Of a DNA stretch of 64,000 nt, positions 1-8,483 are shown piece after piece. A program made the translations under genes and the position numbers. The notes below the pieces were generated by a model. That model did not search any database. It was not told where the DNA came from and worked only from the letters and a program-made list of their open reading frames with translations. Position 1 is the first letter of the stretch; each line of letters begins with the position of its first letter. Source of the stretch: Hymenobacter sp. APR13 (GTDB taxonomy: Bacteria; Bacteroidota; Bacteroidia; Cytophagales; Hymenobacteraceae); NCBI RefSeq assembly GCF_000737515.1, contig NZ_CP006587.1:682001-746000 (forward strand), in the 5' to 3' direction.

Positions 1-264
1 AAGGCCACCAAGTACAACCCCACCGACAAGGAAGCCTTCTTCGGCCGGGGCGCGGCCCGTATGCAGATGTTCAACTTCAAAGGCGCCATCCCCGACTTCA
101 CCAAGGCCATCGAGCTGGACCCCACCTACGCCGACGCCTACGAGTACCGCGGCATCAGCTACTCTTCCATCAACAAGCCCGCCGAGGCCAAAACCGACCT
201 CGAAAAAGCCACCCAGCTCAACCCCGAAGCTGCCAAAAGTCTGCGGCGGTATGCAGGGAAGTAG
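1..264 (+). CDS. TPR-repeat protein, C-terminal part
   Basis: The reading frame is open from the first base, so the gene starts upstream of the window and only the last 87 residues are present. They carry tetratricopeptide signatures: a unit with the spacing of A-x-Y-N-P-x-D, the FNFKGAIPDFTKAIELDPTY unit, then YADAYEYRGISY and a last helix pair ending in KATQLNPEAAKSL. TPR units of this kind form superhelical scaffolds for protein contacts; the partner cannot be told from the fragment. The stop is TAG at 262-264. No neighbour on the same strand follows closely. Confidence 0.8.
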   Translation, partial: KATKYNPTDKEAFFGRGAARMQMFNFKGAIPDFTKAIELDPTYADAYEYRGISYSSINKPAEAKTDLEKATQLNPEAAKSLRRYAGK

Positions 265-342
265 GAGATAATTCAATAGTCAGAACGTCATTCCTCGACT
301 ACGGCTCCGCCTTCGCTCGGAATGACGTTCTATTTTATCAGA

Positions 343-1584
343 CTACTTGCCAAACAGCAGCTTCAGGTAGAAGCTGGGCTGGCGCAGCCGCTCGCGCATG
401 TCCAGGTCCAGGAACATCATCGAGAGGGTTTCGGCCAAAGTGGGGTTGTTGGCGGCGCGGTTGGCCACGAAGTTGAACAGCCACGGGTAGTCGAGCAGCT
501 TCTGCATGGCGCGGCTCAGGCGCAGCTCCTGGCCCAGGCGGTTGTACACGGCCGCGTCGTAGCCGCGCAGGAAACCTGCCGAGAAATCCTGCGCCGCCAG
601 CGCCCGGCCGGCCCAATCGGCGGCGTGCCGCCCCGATACCATGGCGTGGCTGATGCCTTCGCCCGTGAATGGGTCGATGAGCGAGGCCGCGTCGCCGAGC
701 AGCAGGTAGCTGGGGCCCGACAGCACGCGGCGCCTGGAGCCCAGCGGCAGCCCGAAGCCGCGCACCGGGCCCAGCCGCTCGGCCCCGGCGAACCGGTCTT
801 TGAGGGCAGGGTGCGTCTGCAGGATTTCGGCCAGCCTTTCGCGCAGATTCACTTTCTTCTTCGACACGGCTTCCGTGAGCATGCCCACGCCCACGTTGGC
901 CTCGCCGTTGGGCAGCGGAAACACCCACAGGTAGCCGGGCAGAAAGTCCTGGATGAAGTGCAGCTCAATAAAATTATCGGGGTGCAGGCCCTGCACGCCG
1001 CGGTAGTAGGCCCGCAAGCCGGCGCAGTGGTGGGCCGGCTCCAGCGCGTGCCCGGCCACCTGCCGCGCAAATCCCGACTGGGCACCGTTGGCTACCAGCA
1101 GCAGCCGCGCCAGCGCCACAGGCGTGCCAACGGCGTCGCGCACCAGCCAGCGGCCGTCGGGCTGCTGCTCGGGCAGGGCCACGTCTATGCCTTCGCGGAA
1201 GTCGATTTCGGGGCGGCGGCGCACCTCTTCTACTAGGAAGTTATCGAAGTCGAGGCGCTTGATGATGTGGCCGGCGGCGCGGTCAGCGGCTTTGTTGTAG
1301 TGCGGCTTGAAGGGCACCGCCAGCTTGCGGCCGTTGGGCGCGTAGAAGTCGATGCCCCAGCTGGGCACCTGGGCGGGGTCGGCGGCCAGCTGGGCGGGCA
1401 GCGCCTCCCCTATCCGGCGCAACTCGTTGATGACTTTGCCGCTGAGGGCGTCGCCACACACTTTGTCGCGCGGGAAAGTGGCCTTGTCCAGCAGCAGGCA
1501 GCGGTGGCCGGCGTTGGCCAGGTGCAGGGCCGCCGTGGCGCCGCCGGGCCCGGCGCCCAGAATGCAGATGTCGGTTTCGAGCAA
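343..1584 (-). CDS. Geranylgeranyl reductase-family FAD-dependent oxidoreductase
   Basis: The protein begins with a dinucleotide-binding motif, ILGAGPGGATAALHL, followed by the FAD-contact region DKVCGDALSG and, near the C-terminal third, the second FAD motif LLLGDAASLIDPFTGEGISHAM. This order is that of the FixC/geranylgeranyl reductase family, which reduces isoprenoid double bonds or oxidises related lipids; the substrate here is unknown. At 413 residues the size is usual. No in-frame ATG lies near the motif: the only upstream one is at 1761, inside fabG, and would add 59 residues of non-conserved sequence. I chose the TTG at 1582-1584, just before LETDICILG. The gene is divergent from fabG. 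Confidence 0.8.
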   Translation of the reverse strand: MLETDICILGAGPGGATAALHLANAGHRCLLLDKATFPRDKVCGDALSGKVINELRRIGEALPAQLAADPAQVPSWGIDFYAPNGRKLAVPFKPHYNKAADRAAGHIIKRLDFDNFLVEEVRRRPEIDFREGIDVALPEQQPDGRWLVRDAVGTPVALARLLLVANGAQSGFARQVAGHALEPAHHCAGLRAYYRGVQGLHPDNFIELHFIQDFLPGYLWVFPLPNGEANVGVGMLTEAVSKKKVNLRERLAEILQTHPALKDRFAGAERLGPVRGFGLPLGSRRRVLSGPSYLLLGDAASLIDPFTGEGISHAMVSGRHAADWAGRALAAQDFSAGFLRGYDAAVYNRLGQELRLSRAMQKLLDYPWLFNFVANRAANNPTLAETLSMMFLDLDMRERLRQPSFYLKLLFGK

Positions 1585-1742
1585 CTCGTTGTTCGTTATT
1601 GGGTTTTCGTTTTTCGCTCTATCCGTAGGCAGTACCAACGCGCCAGAGAAGCTGCAAGGTAACCGTCGACGCACTGGTTTCCGACGCCCCGGCTTCGCCA
1701 ATGCCCTACGAGCAACGAACAACAAAAAACCAATAACGCGCC

Positions 1743-1750
1743 TATCTTCG
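1743..1750 (+). promoter_or_regulatory. Bacteroidota -7 element of fabG
   Basis: TATCTTCG matches the TAnnTTTG consensus at seven of eight positions and lies 4 nt before the fabG ATG. With the usual distance to the transcription start, the mRNA would begin at or next to the start codon. No -33 element was assigned. Confidence 0.5.
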
Positions 1751-1754
1751 CCGC

Positions 1755-2504
1755 ATGACAAAACAGCTCGACGGAAAAGTGGCCCTGATTACGGGTGCTT
1801 CCAAAGGAATCGGCCGCGCCATTGCGGTATATTTTGCCCAGCAGGGCGCGCAGGTGGCTTTCACGTACCTCTCCAGCGTGGAGAAAGGCCAGCAGCTCGA
1901 ACAGGAGCTGGCGGCCCACGGCACCAAAGTCAAAGGCTTCCGCTCCGATGCCTCGGTATATGCCGAAGCCGAAAAGCTGGTGGATGACGTGGTAGCCGAA
2001 TTCGGTAAGCTGGATATTCTGGTGAACAACGCCGGCATCACCCAGGATGGCCTGCTGATGCGCATGAGCGAGCAGCAGTGGGACCAGGTTATTGCGGTGA
2101 ATCTGAAGTCGGTGTTCAACCTCACCAAAGCCGCCACCAAGCCCATGATGCGCGCCAAAGCCGGCAGCATCATCAACATGAGCTCGGTAGTGGGCATCAA
2201 AGGCAACGCCGGCCAGGCCAACTACGCGGCCTCCAAGTCGGGCATCATCGGCTTCACGAAGTCGGTGGCGCTGGAGCTGGGCTCGCGCAACATCCGCTGC
2301 AACGCCATTGCCCCCGGCTTCATTGAAACCGAGATGACCGACGCCCTCGACCCCAAGCAGGTAGACGAGTGGCGCAAGGCTATTCCGCTGCGCCGCGGCG
2401 GTACCCCCGAGGACGTAGCCAAAGCCACCGCTTTCCTGGCCTCCGACGACAGCAGCTACATCAGCGGCCAGGTGCTGCAGGTAGACGGCGGCATGCTGAC
2501 GTAG
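1755..2504 (+). CDS. fabG: 3-oxoacyl-[acyl-carrier-protein] reductase
   Basis: A 249-residue short-chain dehydrogenase of the FabG type, which reduces 3-oxoacyl-ACP with NADPH in fatty-acid elongation in the cytoplasm. Visible motifs in order: the glycine-rich cofactor loop ITGASKGIGRAIA near residue 13, NNAG near residue 92, the catalytic serine in NMSSVVG, and the Y-x3-K pair in YAASKSG. The C-terminus, GQVLQVDGGMLT, is typical of FabG. Length and motif spacing match the family with no gaps. It stands alone on this strand, with a promoter-like TATCTTCG just upstream and a long foldback repeat just after its stop codon. Confidence 0.93.
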   Translation: MTKQLDGKVALITGASKGIGRAIAVYFAQQGAQVAFTYLSSVEKGQQLEQELAAHGTKVKGFRSDASVYAEAEKLVDDVVAEFGKLDILVNNAGITQDGLLMRMSEQQWDQVIAVNLKSVFNLTKAATKPMMRAKAGSIINMSSVVGIKGNAGQANYAASKSGIIGFTKSVALELGSRNIRCNAIAPGFIETEMTDALDPKQVDEWRKAIPLRRGGTPEDVAKATAFLASDDSSYISGQVLQVDGGMLT

Positions 2505-2528
2505 GGTTTTCAGCCACGCAAAATCGTT

Positions 2529-2623
2529 GTCATCCTGAGCTTGCGAAGGATCCTGTCAGGTTTGTACGAGTCATGAAACGACCCGTGCAAACCTGACAGG
2601 ATCCTTCGCAAGCTCAGGATGAC
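2529..2623. repeat. Perfect 36-nt inverted repeat (foldback element)
   Basis: Arms 2529-2564 and 2588-2623 are exact reverse complements, separated by 23 nt. The element fills the gap between fabG and the next gene. It could act as a bidirectional terminator, but it has no T-run and looks more like a dispersed intergenic repeat. Confidence 0.9.
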
Positions 2624-2645
2624 AGTCGTTATAGCCTAACCCACC

Positions 2646-3305
2646 ATGCGCCGCTTCCTGCTGTTTCTGCTGCTGCTCACGGTGCTGGCCTACCCGCGCC
2701 TGCACCGCCGCTACGACCGGCTGCGCCAGGCCCAGGCGGCCCGTACCGCCGTGCAGCAGCTGGCCCCGCGCCTCTACGACGGCGACCTGATTTTTCAAAC
2801 GTCCCAATCGGCGCAGAGCCGCGCCATTCAGTTGGCTACGCATTCCGCGTACAGCCACTGCGGCATTCTGTTCCGGAAAAACGGTGAGTGGCGCGTGTTT
2901 GAGGCCGTGCAGCCCGTGAGTGAAACCTCCCTGGCGGCCTGGGTGGCACGGGGCCAGGGCGGCCGTTTCGTGGTGAAGCGCCTGCGCGACGCCCAAACCG
3001 TGCTGACGCCCCCGGTGCTGCGGAAGCTGCGAGCCGCCGGCGAGCAATACCGCGGCCGCAGCTACGACCTGTATTTTGGCTGGTCGGATGAGCGAATCTA
3101 CTGCTCGGAGCTGCTCTGGAAGATGTACCAGCAAGCCACGGGCCGCAAAATCGGGCAGCTCCAGCACCTGCGCGACTTCGACCTCTCCCACCCCGCCGTG
3201 CAGGCCAAGCTGCGCGAGCGGTACGGCCGCCGCCTCCCGCTCAACGAGCTGGTAATTTCGCCGGTGAGGATGCTGGAAAGCCCGGAACTCGTAACGGTGC
3301 GGTAG
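2646..3305 (+). CDS. YiiX-like permuted papain-fold cysteine peptidase/amidase
   Basis: The 219-residue protein starts with a hydrophobic segment (FLLFLLLLTVLAYP), so it is probably membrane-anchored or exported. The body has the order seen in the YiiX/YebB group of permuted NlpC/P60 enzymes: a GDLIFQTSQS entry strand, the catalytic histidine in SAYSHCGILF, and the cysteine in IYCSELLWKMY about 100 residues later. Known members act on amide bonds in lipids or murein peptides; the substrate here is not known. The start ATG follows the foldback repeat by 22 nt. The next gene is convergent. Confidence 0.82.
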   Translation: MRRFLLFLLLLTVLAYPRLHRRYDRLRQAQAARTAVQQLAPRLYDGDLIFQTSQSAQSRAIQLATHSAYSHCGILFRKNGEWRVFEAVQPVSETSLAAWVARGQGGRFVVKRLRDAQTVLTPPVLRKLRAAGEQYRGRSYDLYFGWSDERIYCSELLWKMYQQATGRKIGQLQHLRDFDLSHPAVQAKLRERYGRRLPLNELVISPVRMLESPELVTVR

Positions 3306-3350
3306 CTTAGACCCTTGCTGGCCCGCCACAGCGCCACGGGGCTTTACCGC

Positions 3351-3890
3351 TTATTCCCGCAGCTTGGCCTGAAGGCATTTTCTCAACTCCACCTCCGCTG
3401 CATCAACAGCGCGCAGCGCAGCCGGGCCGGTGGATTCGTACACCAGAAAATCCTGCGTTTCTCCGAAATCCTGCGGAAACGCAAGCGCCGATATGATGGC
3501 CTGGTTATCCTGCACGAAGCGGGCTTCTTGCTTTATTTCAGCCGAGTGCCGGTAGAAATGCAGCACGATATGCGGCTGGTACGTATTGCCGGGCTTCTTG
3601 CGCAATTGCCGGGCATACAGCGTATCCACTACCGAATACTGGGCCGCGAAATGCAGCTCAAAGTCTGCTTTACCAATATGTGCCAGGGCAGTCTTACTGC
3701 TGTCGGCCGCTACTTTCCGCACCGTCCAACGCTTGGGCAGGCAGCCGCGGAGCTTTGCCTCCGCGTAAGGCGCTGGGGCGCTGCTTGCAGCAGTGGGCTT
3801 GTTGCCGGGCGCGCAAGCGGTTAGCAGCCCTGCCAGGGCTGCGCCAAGCAGCCATATCCTTGTGGCGGAACGTCTGAATAGTACCCCCAT
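3351..3890 (-). CDS. Putative lipoprotein of unknown function
   Basis: I do not recognise the family. The 179-residue product has a lipoprotein signal: positively charged start, hydrophobic stretch, and lipobox LLTAC with the cysteine near residue 26. The following 15 residues are rich in Ala, Pro and Ser, as in a flexible tether. The rest looks like a small mixed alpha/beta domain with the strand-like segment TYQPHIVLHFYRHS. It is convergent with the peptidase gene at its 3' end and divergent from pta. Its place is likely the inner leaflet of the outer membrane or the periplasm. Confidence 0.7.
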   Translation of the reverse strand: MGVLFRRSATRIWLLGAALAGLLTACAPGNKPTAASSAPAPYAEAKLRGCLPKRWTVRKVAADSSKTALAHIGKADFELHFAAQYSVVDTLYARQLRKKPGNTYQPHIVLHFYRHSAEIKQEARFVQDNQAIISALAFPQDFGETQDFLVYESTGPAALRAVDAAEVELRKCLQAKLRE

Positions 3891-4036
3891 AGCGGCTTAG
3901 CTGTTTTAGCGTAGAAGGATAGCAGGCGTCAAGATAAGCAATGCGGGTAGCTGCCGCTTTACGGCGGGCTTCTCTGCGCCGCTCGCCTTACCTTGCGCCG
4001 CATCCGTAAGCCTCTCCGACTACCTCCGACTTACTT

Positions 4037-6127
4037 ATGAGCAAAGCCGTTTTCATTGCCACTGCCGAGCCCTACAGCGGCAAATCCGTTGTGACGCTGG
4101 GGCTGGTGCACCTGCTACTGGGGCAGGCGCAGCGGGTGGGCTACTTTAAGCCCATCATCACGCCCCTCGCCGACGGCCAGCCTGACTACCACATCCAGAC
4201 GGTGCTACAGCACTTCCAACTGCCCCTCGCCTACCCCGATACCTACGCCTACACCGGCCAGGAGGCGCTGCGCATGGTGGAGGCCGGCCGCGCCGGCGAG
4301 CTGCTCGACACCATAATTCACCGCTTCAAGCAGCTGGAAGCCGCCCACGATTTTGTAGTAGTGGAAGGCACCGACTTCGTGGGCAGCAGCCTGGCGCTGG
4401 AGCTGGACCTCAACTGGCAGGTGGCCCGCAACCTGAGCGTACCGGTGGTGCTGCTGATTTCGGGCCTCGACAAAACCGTGGAGCAGCTCGTCAACGCCGC
4501 CCTGTCCATCCGCCGCGACGCGCTGGAAAGTGAGGTGCAGGTGCTGGCGCTGGTGCTCAACCGCGTGAGCCCGGCGCAGCTGGACGAGGTGCGCACCCTG
4601 CTCCGCGACCAGCTGCCGCCCGAAACCCAGTTGGCCCTTATTCCGGAAAGCCCGGCCCTGCGCAGCCCCACCATGCAGGAAATCCACGACCAGCTGGGCG
4701 GGGAGCTGCTGTTCGGGGCCGACCAGCTGGCTAACCCTGTCGACCACTTTATCAACGGCTCGATGCAGGTGCCCAACTTTTTGCTGCGCCTGGAGGAAAA
4801 CGTACTCATCATCACGCCCGGCGACCGGGCCGACCTTATTCTGAGCGCCCTGCAGGCCAATATGTCGGCCAGCTACCCGCGCGTCGCGGGGCTAGTGCTT
4901 ACCAGCGGCTACCGGCCCGAAGACTCGGTGCTGCGCCTGATTGAGGGTTTGCCCGTGGCCGTGCCGATGCTGCTGGTGGAGTCGGGCACGTTCCAGACCA
5001 CCACCCGCATCGGTAACATTCAGGCGCGCATCGGGCCGCAGCAAACCAAGAAAATCCGGCTGGCCATCCAGACGTTTGAGCGGCACCTGGATGCGCCGCG
5101 CCTGCTGGAGCAGCTCAGCACGTTTGCGCCGCGCGGCCTCACGCCGCACATGTTCCAGTACCAGCTGCTGCAATGGGCGCGCAGCCAGCGCAAGCACATT
5201 GTGCTGCCCGAGGGCAACGACGACCGGGTGCTGCGCGCGGCGGCCCGCCTGCTGGAGCAGGACGTGGTGAGCCTCACCATCCTCGGCGACCCGACCCAGA
5301 TTCTGGCCGCCGCCAAGCGCCTCGGCCGCCCCCTGGACCCGCAGCGCGTGCAGCTGCTCGACCCGGCCAATTCCGCGCTGTTCCAGGACTTCGCCGAAAC
5401 CCTGTTTGAGCTGCGCCGCAGCAAGGGCGTGACCCTGGAAATGGCCCGCGACCTGATGACCGACGTGTCGTATTTCGGCTCGATGATGGTGTACAAGGGC
5501 CTGGCCGACGGCATGGTGTCGGGGGCGGTGCACACCACGCAGCACACCATTCGGCCGGCGCTGCAGTTCATCAAGACGCGGCCGGGCGTGTCGGTGGTGT
5601 CGTCGGTGTTCTTTATGTGTTTGCCCGACCGGGTGGCGGTGTTTGGCGACTGCGCCGTGAACCCCAACCCCACCGCCGAGCAGCTGGCCGAAATTGCCAT
5701 TTCCTCGGCCGACAGCTCCCGGCGCTTCGGCATCGAGCCGCGGGTGGCCATGCTGTCGTACTCTTCGGGCACTTCCGGCGAGGGTGCCGACGTGGACAAG
5801 GTGCGCCTGGCCACCCAGCTCGTGCGCCAGCTCCGCCCCGATTTGCTGGTGGAAGGCCCCATCCAGTACGATGCCGCCGTGGACCCCGCCGTGGGCCAGC
5901 AGAAGCTGCCCGGCTCGCCGGTAGCCGGCCAGGCCAGCGTGCTCATCTTCCCCGACCTGAACACCGGCAACAACACCTACAAAGCCGTGCAGCGCGAAAC
6001 CGGCGCCCTGGCCATCGGCCCGATGCTACAGGGCCTGAACAAGCCCGTCAACGACCTGAGCCGCGGCTGCACCGTCGACGACATCTACAACACCGTGCTG
6101 CTGACGGCCATTCAGGCGCAGGGCTAG
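4037..6127 (+). CDS. pta: Phosphate acetyltransferase, long form
   Basis: Catalyses acetyl-CoA + phosphate to acetyl-phosphate + CoA. The 696-residue product is the long three-domain form. Residues 1 to about 200 are a dethiobiotin-synthetase-like P-loop domain (AEPYSGKSVVTLG near residue 10); about 210-330 is the DRTGG regulatory domain (ITPGDRADLILSAL); about 370-690 is the catalytic PTA domain, starting with RKHIVLPEGNDDRVLRA and carrying AVFGDCAVNPNPTAEQLAEI. Length equals that of other long Pta proteins. Its partner ackA is on the same strand but 2.4 kb away, an unusual separation. A strong terminator follows the stop. Confidence 0.96.
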   Translation: MSKAVFIATAEPYSGKSVVTLGLVHLLLGQAQRVGYFKPIITPLADGQPDYHIQTVLQHFQLPLAYPDTYAYTGQEALRMVEAGRAGELLDTIIHRFKQLEAAHDFVVVEGTDFVGSSLALELDLNWQVARNLSVPVVLLISGLDKTVEQLVNAALSIRRDALESEVQVLALVLNRVSPAQLDEVRTLLRDQLPPETQLALIPESPALRSPTMQEIHDQLGGELLFGADQLANPVDHFINGSMQVPNFLLRLEENVLIITPGDRADLILSALQANMSASYPRVAGLVLTSGYRPEDSVLRLIEGLPVAVPMLLVESGTFQTTTRIGNIQARIGPQQTKKIRLAIQTFERHLDAPRLLEQLSTFAPRGLTPHMFQYQLLQWARSQRKHIVLPEGNDDRVLRAAARLLEQDVVSLTILGDPTQILAAAKRLGRPLDPQRVQLLDPANSALFQDFAETLFELRRSKGVTLEMARDLMTDVSYFGSMMVYKGLADGMVSGAVHTTQHTIRPALQFIKTRPGVSVVSSVFFMCLPDRVAVFGDCAVNPNPTAEQLAEIAISSADSSRRFGIEPRVAMLSYSSGTSGEGADVDKVRLATQLVRQLRPDLLVEGPIQYDAAVDPAVGQQKLPGSPVAGQASVLIFPDLNTGNNTYKAVQRETGALAIGPMLQGLNKPVNDLSRGCTVDDIYNTVLLTAIQAQG

Positions 6128-6139
6128 TTTCGGCAGCCG

Positions 6140-6181
6140 CAAAATGCCCCGTTGCTTCAGGTGAAGCAACGGGGCATTTTT
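6140..6181 (+). terminator. Rho-independent terminator of pta
   Basis: A 14-bp GC-rich hairpin (AAATGCCCCGTTGCTTC paired with GAAGCAACGGGGCATTT) followed by a run of T, 13 nt after the pta stop. The A-run on the other side lets it serve the minus-strand gene at 6242 too. Confidence 0.9.
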
Positions 6182-6241
6182 AATTATGCATTTTACAAGC
6201 ATACCAAACAATAACAATAATTATTACGCATAAATAGTTAT

Positions 6242-6979
6242 TTAACGTGTAATATTTTCCCAAATAAATGAAGCAATCAGAGAACCAATTACCCCCAATA
6301 ATATTGCCACTAATGAGGAAATTATAAACGACCACATAGGGTATTTTTTTACAAATTCAGCAATTCTATAATATACTGGCTTTTGAATTTTAATCAATTC
6401 ACCCTGTATTGAATCTAGTTTATTTTTAGGAACTTTATCTTTTGCTAAATCAATTAAGCAAGAGTCACATATTTGCGGCTTGTTCACAGAATAAATAATA
6501 TCACTTTTGATTCCATTCATATCAAAGACACAACCACGCGTTTCATCATGTGTAAAATTAGCTCTTTCATTTTTCAATGGTATTCTATTGTCATTCCTTA
6601 AATAAATCAAAGAATAAGAGTATGCTAGTCTGTAAACTAAATTTTCCAAAGGTATATTATCATATTTTAAAAAATCAGCCATTTCGTGAAAGGTTATACA
6701 AATTCTATTATTACTGAACCTCCTTGCATAATAATTGCACTCGAGAGGAACGTGCGTCATTGCAATAAGAAAGTCTCCATCATATTGGCTTGGCAACATT
6801 TTTAAAATATTTTTGTCCATAAATTCCCAATTATCCCCATCCGCATTATCAGTTATAGGATAATTATCAATCGAATTATCTAATTCAAAAATACATGATT
6901 TATATTTTGTTAGTTTTATTTTATCTAGATTCACAGGCAATTGACCCAGAGTAACAAGTTTTATTTTCAGCATTCCCAT
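6242..6979 (-). CDS. AT-rich orphan gene: unknown protein with Cys/His motif and C-terminal membrane anchor
   Basis: I cannot name this family. The 245-residue product lies in a segment far richer in A+T than every neighbour, with Lys, Asn and Ile codons dominant. Residues about 60-135 form a block including DFLIAMTHVPLECNYYARRF and IPLENLVYRLAYSYSLIYL. Residues about 148-180 hold a putative metal-binding set: HDETRGCVFDMNGIKSDI, then ICDSC (one His, one Cys and a CxxC). Near the C-terminus is one transmembrane helix (FIISSLVAILLGVIGSLIAS), leaving about 6 residues outside. No signal peptide. ATG codons at 6979 and 6973 are both possible starts. It is probably horizontally acquired; a membrane-tethered cytosolic sensor or effector is a guess. 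Confidence 0.72.
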   Translation of the reverse strand: MGMLKIKLVTLGQLPVNLDKIKLTKYKSCIFELDNSIDNYPITDNADGDNWEFMDKNILKMLPSQYDGDFLIAMTHVPLECNYYARRFSNNRICITFHEMADFLKYDNIPLENLVYRLAYSYSLIYLRNDNRIPLKNERANFTHDETRGCVFDMNGIKSDIIYSVNKPQICDSCLIDLAKDKVPKNKLDSIQGELIKIQKPVYYRIAEFVKKYPMWSFIISSLVAILLGVIGSLIASFIWENITR

Positions 6980-7399
6980 TTATCAAAGTCTATTTTTTAA
7001 AAATTGAAAAAAATTTGACACAAACTTTTTCACACAAAACGCATTAGTTCAGTAAGCAAGTTGCGTGATGTCAACCTTATCCACCCATTATTGTATCAAT
7101 ATCTCTCAAGTGCTCAAGGCACGATACTGTGCAAGTTCTAGGCACCGCCAATATCGTCATCAATCTTCAATACGTACGCCTAACGCGTTGCTTGTGCGTC
7201 CTTTTTGCGGGAAAACCGTAATAGCACGTCGCCCCCCCGCAATTGATACGTACCAACTGGCCTGCCGAACTTCGGCTCCGTACCTGTAGCCAACGTACAG
7301 CTGCTCCGGATACCTTTGCAGCGGCCTGCCGCCTAGTAATCCGGGCAAGTGGGTCTGCTGCACGCTTTCAACTCTGCTTTTTTCACCCAACCAACCCAC
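6980..7399. other. Intergenic region at the edge of the AT-rich segment
   Basis: No convincing gene in 420 bp. The first 80 bases are strongly A/T-rich and probably hold the promoter of the minus-strand orphan gene. Composition returns to the GC-rich background from about 7170. The only recognisable element is the TACCTTTG box at 7311, which faces the DUF808 gene. Confidence 0.6.
7311..7318 (+). promoter_or_regulatory. Bacteroidota -7 element of the DUF808 gene
   Basis: TACCTTTG is an exact match to TAnnTTTG, 81 nt before the ATG at 7400, giving a leader of roughly 75 nt. Confidence 0.5.
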
Positions 7400-8329
7400 A
7401 TGGCCTCCGGACTTTTTGCCTTACTAGATGATATTTCGGCTTTAGTGAAAGTCAGTGCCGCCAGCCTGGACGATGTGCCGGCACAGGTGGCCAAAACCAC
7501 CGGCAAGGTGTCGGGCATCGTGATTGACGATACGGCCGTGACGCCCAAGTACGTGGTGGGCCTCGACCCCAGCCGGGAGCTGTCCATCATCTTCCAGATT
7601 GCCAAAAAGTCGCTGTTCAACAAGCTGCTGATTCTGACGCCGGCGGCGCTGGTGCTGGGCTACTTCGCGCCCTGGGCCATCACGCCCATCCTGATGCTGG
7701 GCGGGGCCTACCTGTGCTACGAGGGCTACGAGAAGGTGCATTCCATGTTCAGCAAGCACCCCGAGGCCCACGCGGAAACCGAGCAGCTGGAAACCATTAC
7801 GCCGGAGGAGCTGGAAAAGCAGCGCGTGGCCGGCGCCGTCCGTACCGACATTATTCTGTCGGCCGAAATCATGGCCATTGCCTACAGCCAGGTAACCGAC
7901 CAGCCCATCGTGAACCAGATTGTGGTGATGCTGGCCGTGGCGGTGTTCATCACGGTGGCCGTGTACGGCTTCGTGGGGCTGATTGTGAAGGCCGACGACA
8001 TCGGCCTGCACTTGGCCGAGGGCGACAACAGCGCGGCTACCAAGAGCTTCGGCCGCGGCCTCGTGAAGTTCATGCCGAAGTTTCTCAGCATCCTGAGCTA
8101 CGTGGGCACCGCCGCCATGCTGTGGGTGGGCTTCGAAATCATTGCCCACGGCATCCCCTTCACCGCCCACCTGCTGCACGACCTGGAAGTAGCCCTGGCC
8201 TCCATGCCCGCCGTGGCCTGGCTGGCCAAAGTAGTGGCCTGCGGCCTGGGCGGTCTGGTGGTTGGCTTCGTGGTTGACCAGATAGTACGGCTGGTGAAGA
8301 AGGTGCTACCGGCCAAAGACAGCAAGTAG
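7400..8329 (+). CDS. DUF808 (YedI-like) inner-membrane protein
   Basis: The 309-residue product matches the DUF808/YedI family by its opening, MASGLFALLDDISALVK, and by the conserved block VSAASLDDVPAQVAKTTGKV followed by DDTAVTPKYVVGL. Several hydrophobic helices follow (about residues 75-110, 155-200 and 230-300), with a charged loop after KVHSMFSKHPEAH. The family is a predicted transporter-like membrane protein with no firm function. An upstream GTG at 7349 would add 17 residues with no family match, so I use the ATG at 7400. A foldback repeat begins 1 nt before the stop codon. Confidence 0.85.
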   Translation: MASGLFALLDDISALVKVSAASLDDVPAQVAKTTGKVSGIVIDDTAVTPKYVVGLDPSRELSIIFQIAKKSLFNKLLILTPAALVLGYFAPWAITPILMLGGAYLCYEGYEKVHSMFSKHPEAHAETEQLETITPEELEKQRVAGAVRTDIILSAEIMAIAYSQVTDQPIVNQIVVMLAVAVFITVAVYGFVGLIVKADDIGLHLAEGDNSAATKSFGRGLVKFMPKFLSILSYVGTAAMLWVGFEIIAHGIPFTAHLLHDLEVALASMPAVAWLAKVVACGLGGLVVGFVVDQIVRLVKKVLPAKDSK

Positions 8330-8437
8330 GGTGCGGGGCTCGCCCCCGCCCGTCGTCCCTGCGCACCGGTTGCACAATAGAGGCCCAGGCCATTAAATCG
8401 GCGCGAACAGTGGGCGGGGACAAGCCCCGCACCCTAC
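8326..8437. repeat. 26-nt inverted repeat overlapping the DUF808 stop codon
   Basis: Arms 8326-8351 and 8412-8437 pair over 26 nt with one or two mismatches; the spacer is 60 nt. The left arm starts inside the final codon of the DUF808 gene and supplies its TAG stop, so the repeat and the gene end are fused. The right arm ends 47 nt before ackA. Confidence 0.85.
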
Positions 8438-8483
8438 TCCGCCCATTCACCGATCAGCAGTTCCTCTCCCACTGCCTCTCCTC

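Noticed and set aside
322..1236. Long open frame opposite the FAD reductase gene
   Set aside because: High GC leaves few stops on the opposite strand; composition and lack of motifs show it is a shadow of the real gene.
6660..6700. ITFHEMADF in the AT-rich orphan protein as a zinc-protease HExxH site
   Set aside because: The fifth residue is Asp, not His (HEMAD), and no third ligand in the usual place was found.
7065..7289. Small frame upstream of the DUF808 gene
   Set aside because: Composition changes within it, no family signature, and it overlaps the promoter region.
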